Assembly (NCBI RefSeq): GCF_026130165.1
Contig: NZ_JAIHOM010000049.1
Coordinates: forward strand, 1 to 35,527
DNA from: Spirulina subsalsa FACHB-351
GTDB taxonomy: Bacteria; Cyanobacteriota; Cyanobacteriia; Cyanobacteriales; Spirulinaceae
Reading direction: 5' to 3'
Length of the DNA stretch: 35,527 bases
Made by a program: the position numbers and the translations under genes. The notes under the pieces were generated by a model. The model made no database searches and was not told the origin of the DNA. It saw only the letters and a list, made by a program, of their open reading frames with translations. Shown here piece by piece: positions 16,876 to 24,083 of this stretch; within the stretch, counting starts at the first letter, position 1; each line of letters begins with the position of its first letter.

Positions 16876-16883
16876 GGCTTGCT
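16867..16883. repeat. 17-bp sequence shared with the kinase 3' end
   Basis: TCTAGCTAGGGCTTGCT, identical to 10143-10159. Here it spans the last two serine codons and the TAG stop of menD, and it marks the boundary with the AT-rich restriction-modification pair. Confidence 0.5.
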
Positions 16884-16933
16884 CAGAAAATCTGCTGTTA
16901 TAGAATAAGAGATTATTCTGCTTTTAGGATTGA

Positions 16934-18247
16934 ATGAATAAGTTTGTACAGCTTGAACTTTTCAACTTAAACCCTGAGTCCCATGGAGCCACTCAGTCAC
17001 AAGTTATTGATCAAAGATCCGGAACCTTCACCGACAATATGAAATTACCTATTCATAGGTGGTTTCGCTATTCTGCTGGATTTTCTGCCGCTTGGGTTGA
17101 ACAAATGATCACCGACTTCAAGCCCCAAATGATTCTAGATCCCTTTGCTGGCTCCGGTACAGTATCCATTGTTGCCGATCAGTTGGGAGTTAAATCGTTT
17201 GGAGTAGAAGCTCATCCCTTTGTCTGTAAACTCGCGAGGGCTAAACTCGCTTGGACTGTTCATCCTAGCCATTTTTTAAAAGCGGCAACTGAGCTTAAAC
17301 AATTAGCCTTAACGCTTAAACTGAAACCCTCGAATGATCTACCTAATTTATTAAAAAAATGTTACCAAGAAGACAACCTAGCCGATCTCCTAAACATTAA
17401 GCAAGCCTATTTTAATCTGGCTCCCTCCTACTCAGAAAAAATACAGATTCTTCTTTTTCTCGCCATTTCTGCTATCTTAAGACCATCTAGCCATGTAGGA
17501 ACAGCACAATGGCAGTATATTCTTCCCAATAAACGTAAAGCCAAAACTTGTAATCCGTTCGAGGCACTAGAGAAACAGATTGCTTTCATGGCAGAAGACA
17601 TAAAGTATCTACAATCTGTTGCTACATCGAGTCAAGCCATATTTTTACAAGAAGATGCGAGAACCCTAAAAAATATACCTTACCACTCCATCGATTTAGT
17701 TATAACATCACCTCCCTATGCCAATAATTATGATTATGCAGATGCAACCCGACTAGAAATGACCTTTTGGGGAGAAGTGAATTCTTGGGGCGATTTGCAC
17801 CAGGCTGTACGTCAATTTCTCATCCGATCAAGTTCCCAACACACAGCAAAAGATCGACTGCTATTAGAGTCCTTAGTTCAAGAGTCAATTCTTGAGCCAA
17901 TCCGAGAGGAATTGATCCCCATTTGTCAAGAGTTAGCCATAATTCGAGAAACAAAAGCTGGGAAAAAAGCTTATCACACAATGGTTGCTGCTTATTTTAA
18001 TGATTTAGGGCTAGTTTTTCAAGCATTACGTCGAGTAACAAAATCGAACAGTAAACTGTGTTTTGTAGTCGGAGATTCAGCCCCCTATGGTCTATATGTT
18101 CCCGTACAGAAATGGTTAGGAGAGTTGGCGATTGCAGCAGGTTTTACCTATTGGTCATTTGAACCGATTCGTCAGCGCAATACTAAATGGAAAAACAGAA
18201 AACATAATGTTCCTTTGCAAGAGGGAAGACTTTGGATTAACGGTTAA
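16934..18247 (+). CDS. DNA amino-methyltransferase (TSPPY type), probable R-M modification enzyme
   Basis: A 437-residue DNA methyltransferase. The SAM-binding motif ILDPFAGSGTVSIVADQLG is N-terminal (about 67-85), followed by an acidic VEAHPF (E92). The catalytic motif TSPPYANNYDYAD is at about 258-270. Ser-Pro-Pro-Tyr most often indicates N4-cytosine methylation, although some N6-adenine enzymes have it. A variable stretch between the two motifs (100-250) may hold target recognition. The C-terminal part (VVGDSAPYGLYVPVQKWLG) belongs to the fold. Base composition is clearly more AT-rich than in menD, and no complete GCGATCGC is seen in the gene, which suggests transfer. The adjacent downstream gene looks like its nuclease. 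The recognition sequence is unknown. Confidence 0.85.
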   Translation: MNKFVQLELFNLNPESHGATQSQVIDQRSGTFTDNMKLPIHRWFRYSAGFSAAWVEQMITDFKPQMILDPFAGSGTVSIVADQLGVKSFGVEAHPFVCKLARAKLAWTVHPSHFLKAATELKQLALTLKLKPSNDLPNLLKKCYQEDNLADLLNIKQAYFNLAPSYSEKIQILLFLAISAILRPSSHVGTAQWQYILPNKRKAKTCNPFEALEKQIAFMAEDIKYLQSVATSSQAIFLQEDARTLKNIPYHSIDLVITSPPYANNYDYADATRLEMTFWGEVNSWGDLHQAVRQFLIRSSSQHTAKDRLLLESLVQESILEPIREELIPICQELAIIRETKAGKKAYHTMVAAYFNDLGLVFQALRRVTKSNSKLCFVVGDSAPYGLYVPVQKWLGELAIAAGFTYWSFEPIRQRNTKWKNRKHNVPLQEGRLWING

Positions 18248-18263
18248 TTTAGAATACTCAACT

Positions 18264-19142
18264 ATGGCAAAATCTCCATCGCATAAATTTGGACAAGATT
18301 TAGGAAAATTGATTGAGTCCATTGTCCTTGAAGATATTTTAAAACCTCGTTTACAAGAATTTACACAAGCTAACAAATATTATCTCGATACTCAAGGTTA
18401 TCGTCCCGCAAGGCAGGGGAAAAAAGTAACATGGCAGGACAAATATGGGAATCAACATGATTTAGATTTTGTCATTGAGGCAAATGGGACAGATGACCAA
18501 ATAGGTCAGCCTGTTGCCTTCATTGAGTCTGCATGGCGTAGGTATACCAAACACTCTAAAAACAAGGTTCAAGAAATACAAGCCGCCTTATTACCGATTA
18601 TCGAACTGCATCAGTTATCAGCACCTTTTTATGGTGCGGTCTTAGCTGGAGATTTTACGAAACCTGCCTTAGAACAGTTAAGAAATAACGGATTTGCGGT
18701 AATTTTTATTCCCTATCAAGATGTAGTAGTGGCATTTAGAAAAATTGATTTTGATATCGCATTTAATGAACAAACCTCGGATAAGATTTATACTCAGGCT
18801 TGCCGAAAACTAGCGAATCTCACGGAAACAAATCAATATCTACTACGACAGGCATTAATTGAAGTCTCTAAGCTAGATATAGAGCAATTTATGGAAAAAT
18901 TGAGAAACTGTCTTGAGCGTTATATTACCCAAATTGTTGTGATTCCCCTCTTTGGGACAAGCTATAATTTCCAGTCTTTAGAGGATGTCCTAACTGCACT
19001 CAATCAACTGGATTTAAACACCCCGCAGGGGAAGTTCCAAAAGTTTGAACTAAGAATTAATTACAGTAATCAGGATACAATTTGCGCTACTTTTGAGGAG
19101 AAGAGCAAACTAGAAACTTTTTTAAGGATGCTTGACTCTTAA
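18264..19142 (+). CDS. Putative type II restriction endonuclease partner
   Basis: A 292-residue protein beginning MAKSPSHKFGQDLGKLIESI. The segment KYGNQHDLDFVIEANG (D66, D68, E72) followed by GQPVAFIESAWRRYTKHSKN (E88) has the strand-turn-strand layout of a PD-(D/E)xK nuclease. The residue two after E88 is Ala, not Lys; K96, K99 or K101 on the next helix could replace it. A helical region (100-240) and a short C-terminal domain follow. The start is 16 bp after the methyltransferase stop. The open frame extends back to 18132, but that would overlap the methyltransferase by 116 bp and add residues unlike the rest. Position and AT-rich composition argue for a restriction-modification pair. The nuclease call rests on motif layout and context. 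Confidence 0.65.
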   Translation: MAKSPSHKFGQDLGKLIESIVLEDILKPRLQEFTQANKYYLDTQGYRPARQGKKVTWQDKYGNQHDLDFVIEANGTDDQIGQPVAFIESAWRRYTKHSKNKVQEIQAALLPIIELHQLSAPFYGAVLAGDFTKPALEQLRNNGFAVIFIPYQDVVVAFRKIDFDIAFNEQTSDKIYTQACRKLANLTETNQYLLRQALIEVSKLDIEQFMEKLRNCLERYITQIVVIPLFGTSYNFQSLEDVLTALNQLDLNTPQGKFQKFELRINYSNQDTICATFEEKSKLETFLRMLDS

Positions 19143-19185
19143 ACAATTCTATTGAAAACACCGTAACCATTTTAAAAAAGTTAAC

Positions 19186-19833
19186 TCATCTTCTCATCTC
19201 AAGAGTAGGATCAATAGCCGAAAATACTTTATTCAAACGGCTCTCATCCCCCACACATGAACAGACTAAACTGGCTACATCTGCGCGGCAAATCAAACCA
19301 GAAATGCGGTAATCTTCGCTTAAAATAGCTTGATGGGTGGCCGGTTCAGATTTTAACCCCCCGGGACGAATAATCGTATAAGTCAAACCAGAATTGATTA
19401 AATGTTGTTCCGCTTTTGCTTTGGCGATTAATGCCCCTTTTAAGGTTTCTAACACTTGGGGAGGCAGGGCTACTGAACTTTCAGATGTGCCGATGGAAGA
19501 TACTAAAAGAAAATGCTGAACTCCTGCCTGAACAGCCACATCAATTAGATTAATATTGCCCTCATCATCCACTCGTCTCCCATCAGGAGATACACCCCCC
19601 AAGGTACTGATTACGACAGAAATAGATGGATTTTGTTGGAAAATTTGGGCAAGGTCAGAGGGATTAAAAGCGTCACCCTGAGCTACTTTTACTCCTATTG
19701 TATTGAGGTCTGGACTGGCTGAGGGGGAACGCAACAAGGCCACTACAGCTTTCCCCTCTTGCCGCAATTGTTGAGCAATTTCCTGTCCCACTCCTCGACT
19801 GGCTCCGGCGATTAAAATTGTATTTTCAATCAC
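19186..19833 (-). CDS. NAD(P)-binding atypical short-chain dehydrogenase
   Basis: A 215-residue Rossmann protein of the atypical SDR/NmrA-like kind. The dinucleotide motif is LIAGASRGVGQEIAQQL (about 7-23). DAVAQGD-like spacing appears as VAQGDAFNPSDL, then VVISTLGG, FLLVSSIGTSES in place of the usual Ser-Tyr-x3-Lys, AKAKAEQHLINSGLTYTIIR and PGGLKSEP. Family members bind NAD(P)H and act as quinone reductases, epimerases, sensors or assembly factors; the substrate cannot be deduced. It is convergent with the restriction gene with a 43-bp gap. An inverted repeat lies just upstream of its likely promoter. Confidence 0.82.
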   Translation of the reverse strand: MIENTILIAGASRGVGQEIAQQLRQEGKAVVALLRSPSASPDLNTIGVKVAQGDAFNPSDLAQIFQQNPSISVVISTLGGVSPDGRRVDDEGNINLIDVAVQAGVQHFLLVSSIGTSESSVALPPQVLETLKGALIAKAKAEQHLINSGLTYTIIRPGGLKSEPATHQAILSEDYRISGLICRADVASLVCSCVGDESRLNKVFSAIDPTLEMRR

Positions 19834-19870
19834 AATTAACTCCTGATTTATACAGCAACTTTTTCCTTTA

Positions 19871-19905
19871 ATTGTACCACAAGAAATGATGTATTATTTC
19901 ATACA
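19871..19905 (-). promoter_or_regulatory. Possible promoter and operator of the SDR gene
   Basis: On the minus strand a TACAAT -10-like box (19871-19876) stands 38 bp before the ATG. No good -35 box is present. Instead a perfect TGTAT-N6-ATACA inverted repeat (19890-19905) covers the -35 position, as expected for a site where a regulator replaces or blocks sigma contact. Confidence 0.35.
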
Positions 19906-19936
19906 ATTGAGATTTTTTTGAAGATTTAAGCACATT

Positions 19937-20383
19937 TTATATCCCTTTTTGGAACACATTATTGATATAATTTTGCCAAACTTTATTAGGAGTCCAAATC
20001 GTCTCTAATTTTATCTTAGCTTCAGCTTCACTCATTTTATTGTACAAACAGTTGTATAAGTAAATAAAGGCAGAAACGCGCATATTCATGGCACAATGTA
20101 CCCATTTTTTTTGCTCTTTTCTGGCTTCGATAGCTTGGACAAAGGTGGCAAAATTTTCTAAGGTTGGGTTCTCCCAAATGACGGGAATATATACATAATC
20201 CATGCCCTGTTCTGTAACAAGGTCAGCTTCATTGATAAGGCTATAACCTGAATCAACAGGAGCAAGGTTAATGACGGTTTTATATCCAGCTTGTTGAATC
20301 CAAGTAAAGTGTTCTGCCCTAGGTTGTCCTGATGTGGCGAGGGTGGGAGAAATGGCTAAATAATGGGGGATGGTGTGAATCAT
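19937..20383 (-). CDS. Protein tyrosine phosphatase-like protein (DUF442-like)
   Basis: A 148-residue protein with the marks of the small dual-specificity-phosphatase-like family related to beta-lactamase hydrolase-like proteins: TSGQPRAEHF near the N-terminus, KTVINLAPVDSG, VYIPVIWENPT, and the would-be phosphate loop WVHCAMNMRVSAFIYLY (H96, C97, R102). The loop is C-x4-R, one residue shorter than the classical C-x5-R, so activity on phosphotyrosine is uncertain. The ATG is 6 bp beyond the stop of the GldG-like gene, which makes it the last gene of the exporter operon. The role in that operon is not known. Confidence 0.75.
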   Translation of the reverse strand: MIHTIPHYLAISPTLATSGQPRAEHFTWIQQAGYKTVINLAPVDSGYSLINEADLVTEQGMDYVYIPVIWENPTLENFATFVQAIEARKEQKKWVHCAMNMRVSAFIYLYNCLYNKMSEAEAKIKLETIWTPNKVWQNYINNVFQKGI

Positions 20384-20389
20384 GACTCA

Positions 20390-21973
20390 CTACCTCCGCA
20401 CCCACCAAATGACTCCTGCTCCAATAAAACCGCCTAGAGGAACAATAACAATAGCTAACCAAGTAATAAATACTTGTTGGGAGGGTTCTAATAAAAGACG
20501 ACGGTTTGCTAATTCTCGGGGGCGAATGGATAAAATCTGGTCGTCTTCATTGGCTAACCATTTGATGGAGTTAATAAAAACATCCCCATTGAGTTGTTCA
20601 TTAAACCAGCTATTGGTGGCAAAGGTGGAGTTACCAAAGACGACTAGACGGGCTTCTGAGGTGCGCTCTTCTTCGTCGGAATCGGGGTCATTTTGTGCCA
20701 CTGGACGAGTTAAGGCTACACCAATATTGAGGGGGCCTTCTAAATCGGTTTCTGGGTTGAATTCTAGGGTGTCGGCTTGAATGTCTTGTTCTGCCCAACT
20801 TTCTACGCTGGTTTGGATGATGGGGGTGGCTTCGATGTCTTCTTGTTCGTTAATCAGGATGGGGGCAGAAAAGGGATAAAGTGAAATGCCTTGTCTAAAG
20901 TCTAGGGTAATGGGGTGGGGTTCGTAGTTGGTGATGATGGGGGTGGCGGGTCCGAGACTGACGAAGCTCCCGGCTCCGGAAGCGTCGATAATGACGCGAT
21001 TATCGAGTTCTAGACCCCAATCACTGAGTAAGTCGCCTAATCCGGCTTCACGGTTGGGGTCGAGGAGTATCATTAAACTGCCGGGACGTTGGAGATAGGC
21101 TTTTAGTGCTGTGACTTCTGCTTGGAAGAGTCGCCGTTCTGGGGAGGCAATGACGACTAGGGTGGCATCGTTGGGAATGTTGCCCTGGGTGGCGAGGTTG
21201 AGGGATTCGACGATGTAGCCTTGTTGGGTGAGGGCTTCTACGGCTTGGGAGAGGCCGAATTCAACGAATTCTAGGGGGCGTTCACCGTGTCCTTGTAGAA
21301 AATACACTTTCGGGGGGCGATCGCGCAATATTTTCTCAATGGCGTTGGTGAGTTGCACTTCTGAGAGTATCCCATCCCGCCCCAAGGATTGAACCAGTTG
21401 CTGTTTCTCTTGATACTCTAAATAAACGTCTCCGGCACTGGTGACACCGAAGCGCTCGGCGGCTCCGATTTCAATTCTTGGGTCTACTAAACTATAGGAA
21501 AAATGGGTTTCGTTTAAACGGCGATAACGATTAAGGAGTTCTTGATTGGTGGGGTGAGTTTGGGCGCTAAAAACCCAGACTTTCATGGGTTGGGTGAGGT
21601 TTTGAACGAGTTGCTGGGTTTGGGGGGAAAGGGTAAAGAGTTGGGTTTCTGTGAGGTCAATTTGCAGGGGATAACGACCGACTAAAAAGTTAATTAAGCC
21701 GAGAATAATTAAGACGGAAAGGGTGGCGACGAGGGCGTTGGTTTGGCTCTGGGTGGAGCGCATTTGTAGTAAGGTTTGGATGAGGCCGCCCAAGGTGGCT
21801 ACCCGGATAATAATAATAGTAATTCCCACAATGAGGAAAACGATGGGGAAGAATGACCACGCTCCGCCAATGAAGCCAGAAACTAATCCGGCAACGGTGA
21901 AAAATGGGCCTAGCCAGTATAAGAGTTTTAGGGATTTGCGGGAAAAAATAGGAAGGTCAAGGATTTTGTTCAT
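20390..21973 (-). CDS. GldG-like ABC transporter auxiliary protein
   Basis: A 527-residue membrane-anchored protein. Two helices lie near the N-terminus (FFTVAGLVSGFIGGAW and FFPIVFLIVGITIIII), a third at about 85-105, and one at the C-terminus (FITWLAIVIVPLGGFIGAG). The soluble middle shows the GldG/ABC-2-associated pattern: LFTLSPQTQQLVQNL, LVDPRIEIGAAERFGV, VYFLQGHGERPL, LVVIASPERRL, LMILLDPNREAGL, and RLVVFGNSTFATNSWF. The last resembles a glutamine amidotransferase-like fold without an obvious catalytic triad. The frame can start at GTG 21976 or ATG 21973; the ATG is preferred. It lies between the permease and phosphatase-like genes. In Bacteroidetes, GldA-GldF-GldG serve gliding; in cyanobacteria the exported substrate is unknown. 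Confidence 0.82.
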   Translation of the reverse strand: MNKILDLPIFSRKSLKLLYWLGPFFTVAGLVSGFIGGAWSFFPIVFLIVGITIIIIRVATLGGLIQTLLQMRSTQSQTNALVATLSVLIILGLINFLVGRYPLQIDLTETQLFTLSPQTQQLVQNLTQPMKVWVFSAQTHPTNQELLNRYRRLNETHFSYSLVDPRIEIGAAERFGVTSAGDVYLEYQEKQQLVQSLGRDGILSEVQLTNAIEKILRDRPPKVYFLQGHGERPLEFVEFGLSQAVEALTQQGYIVESLNLATQGNIPNDATLVVIASPERRLFQAEVTALKAYLQRPGSLMILLDPNREAGLGDLLSDWGLELDNRVIIDASGAGSFVSLGPATPIITNYEPHPITLDFRQGISLYPFSAPILINEQEDIEATPIIQTSVESWAEQDIQADTLEFNPETDLEGPLNIGVALTRPVAQNDPDSDEEERTSEARLVVFGNSTFATNSWFNEQLNGDVFINSIKWLANEDDQILSIRPRELANRRLLLEPSQQVFITWLAIVIVPLGGFIGAGVIWWVRR

Positions 21974-22039
21974 CACAGGTTTTGTAGGTACTCAGTGACA
22001 GAAGTTGTTCAGGTTTAAGAATTAGAGCGAAAATGTAGG

Positions 22040-22840
22040 CTAGGAACGGTTAAAGCGTAAGGTTTCGATGGACTGGGCGGTTAAGAAGATGCCCAAAATA
22101 ATATAGCTTAGAAAGACGAATAAGCTACTGGTTTCAAAAATACCGCGAACAAAGTTGTCATAGTGTTGGACGGGGGACAAATAACGTAGAATTGAGCCAA
22201 AGGGTTCACTAATTTGACCCGAAATAAAGTGTAGTGAGATGAACAAAAACACAATAAAAAAGGTGACAAGGGCAGCAATCATAGAACTACTGGTGAGGGA
22301 AGAAATAAACATCCCCAAGGAAAGAATAGAAGCGGCTAAGAGAATTAAACCTAAATTAGCCAGTAGGGGAACGGCGGGGGGAACGGGGGGGGAAGCGGTA
22401 CTAAAGGCGATAATTTGATAAATGAAGAGAGGAACTAGAAGAACAGTATAGAAGGTGAGAACTCCGCATAATTTGCCGACAGCAACGACCCAGTTGGTGA
22501 GGGGCGATGTGGCTATAAGTTCGAGGGTATGGTTTTTTCGCTCTTCGGCATAAAGTCCCATGGAAAGCATGGGCAAAATAATAGGGGATATAAGTGAGCC
22601 AATAACGCTGAGAAATTGGATCAAAAAGATATAAGCTACATCGGTTGATCCAGTGATTAATCCCGTAGCATCACCGGCTTGAACTTCTTGGACAAGACCT
22701 GTGGGACTGAGTAGTAACTCCCAAAAGAAGAGGCCGGAAAGTAACCAAAAAACTCCGGCGACAATATAGGCTAAAGGGGAGGCAAAATAACTCTGTAATT
22801 CTTTGCGAAAAATGGCAAAAATATTAGCAATAATAATCAC
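22040..22840 (-). CDS. ABC-2 type exporter permease (GldF-like)
   Basis: A 266-residue permease with six hydrophobic segments. It opens ANIFAIFRKELQSYFASPLA, the usual ABC-2 start in which the first helix follows a KEL-x-x-YF-x-SP motif. It also has YAEERKNHTLELIATSPLTN, the cytoplasmic coupling element of this family, and the membrane blocks WVVAVGKLCGVLTFYTVLLV and GLILLAASILSLGMFISSLT. The start codon is GTG at 22840; no in-frame ATG is close. It is encoded between the ATPase and the GldG-like gene on the same strand, with gaps of 96 and 66 bp, so the three probably form one complex. Confidence 0.88.
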   Translation of the reverse strand: MIIIANIFAIFRKELQSYFASPLAYIVAGVFWLLSGLFFWELLLSPTGLVQEVQAGDATGLITGSTDVAYIFLIQFLSVIGSLISPIILPMLSMGLYAEERKNHTLELIATSPLTNWVVAVGKLCGVLTFYTVLLVPLFIYQIIAFSTASPPVPPAVPLLANLGLILLAASILSLGMFISSLTSSSMIAALVTFFIVFLFISLHFISGQISEPFGSILRYLSPVQHYDNFVRGIFETSSLFVFLSYIILGIFLTAQSIETLRFNRS

Positions 22841-22936
22841 TTTTTTTGGATTTGGTTAACAGCTATTGGGGAAAAGTTGAGGGTTATAAAGTTGCCGTTT
22901 TTTGTGCCGCTATAACTCATGGTTTATGTGCTGTGC

Positions 22937-24016
22937 CTACTCTTCCTCGGTCTGGTTGAACTGGGTTTCAGAGGTGATGAATTCTCTATCCTCGCTCTGG
23001 GAAACACTGTCATGAGAAAAACTGTCCTCTTGGGTGGTCAGTTCTAAGAATACATCCTCAAGGGTCGGACGACTACGGCGCATTTCACACAATCCTAATC
23101 CGGTTTCGACTATGACTTTGGCGAGGTGGCGACCGGGTTCTGTGTTGGGGATACAGGTGATCTTAATTAAACTGCGATCGCGGAGGGTGTCGGCACGGGA
23201 ATCAAGGTTTTTAACTGTTTCCCCCAACTCGGATTTTGAGGTCATGGGGTAGGTGACGGTGACGGATTGGACTCCCGGAATGACTTGTAGGAGGGATTGG
23301 ACGAGGGTGGCATCTCCTTGTACTTCAAGTTCGTAGCCTTCTCCTTCTCCGAGTTGGGCAAGGAGTCGGTCGGGGGTGTTGGTGGCGACGACTTTCCCGC
23401 GATTGATGATGGTGACGCGATCGCAGGTCATGCTGACTTCGGGCAGGATATGGCTAGAGAGGATAATGGTATGGTCCCCGGCTAAACTTTTGATCAGGTG
23501 GCGCACTTCGTTGATTTGGCGGGGGTCAAGGCCGACGGTGGGTTCATCTAAGATAATCACGGGGGGATTGTGGACGAGGGCCTGAGCAATGCCGATTCGT
23601 TGGCGAAATCCTTTGGAGAGTTTACGGATGAGAACCTTGCGTTTTTCCTCCAGATTACAGCGTTGAATGGCCCAATCAATGCGAGTGGTGCGATCGCCTG
23701 CGGATACTCCCTTAATGCGAGCTACAAAGTCTAAAAACCCCTCAACGGTCATTCCTTCATAGAGGGGTGGGGTTTCCGGTAAGTAGCCAATGCGTCGCCG
23801 CACCTCCATAGATTCTTCATGGACATCAAACCCCGCAATTCTGGCGGTGCCAGTGGTGGCGGGTAAATAACCCGAGAGAATGCGCATGGTGGTAGTTTTG
23901 CCCGCCCCATTGGGTCCGAGAAAGCCGAGAATTTCCCCCGGCGCTACGGAAAAGACAATATCTTCAATGGCTGAGGTTGAGCCATAGTGTTTACTGAGAT
24001 GTTCAACTTCGATCAT
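22937..24016 (-). CDS. ABC exporter ATP-binding protein (GldA-like)
   Basis: A 359-residue ATPase. Walker A is GFLGPNGAGKTTTMR, the Q-loop region is GYLPETPPLYEGMTV, the signature is LSKGFRQRIGIAQAL, Walker B is PPVIILDEPTVGLDP, and the switch histidine is in ILSSHILPEV. A C-terminal extension of about 140 residues follows, as in GldA/NatA-type exporter ATPases, and ends in an acidic Ser/Glu-rich tail. The frame could begin at a TTG (24061), but the ATG at 24016 gives the standard MIEVEHLSKHYG and was chosen. It is the first gene of the four-gene operon that ends with the phosphatase-like protein. It begins 68 bp after the narB stop on the same strand, so read-through from narB is possible. 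Confidence 0.9.
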   Translation of the reverse strand: MIEVEHLSKHYGSTSAIEDIVFSVAPGEILGFLGPNGAGKTTTMRILSGYLPATTGTARIAGFDVHEESMEVRRRIGYLPETPPLYEGMTVEGFLDFVARIKGVSAGDRTTRIDWAIQRCNLEEKRKVLIRKLSKGFRQRIGIAQALVHNPPVIILDEPTVGLDPRQINEVRHLIKSLAGDHTIILSSHILPEVSMTCDRVTIINRGKVVATNTPDRLLAQLGEGEGYELEVQGDATLVQSLLQVIPGVQSVTVTYPMTSKSELGETVKNLDSRADTLRDRSLIKITCIPNTEPGRHLAKVIVETGLGLCEMRRSRPTLEDVFLELTTQEDSFSHDSVSQSEDREFITSETQFNQTEEE

Positions 24017-24083
24017 CGCTTCTGCGTTCTTATTTGCCCCGTTGGAATTCCACTGTAGCAAACAAGAGGACGGGCGCGGGGAT

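Noticed and set aside
18132-18263. Longer N-terminus of the restriction nuclease
   Set aside because: It would overlap the methyltransferase by 116 bp. The ATG at 18264, 16 bp after the previous stop, is the natural start.
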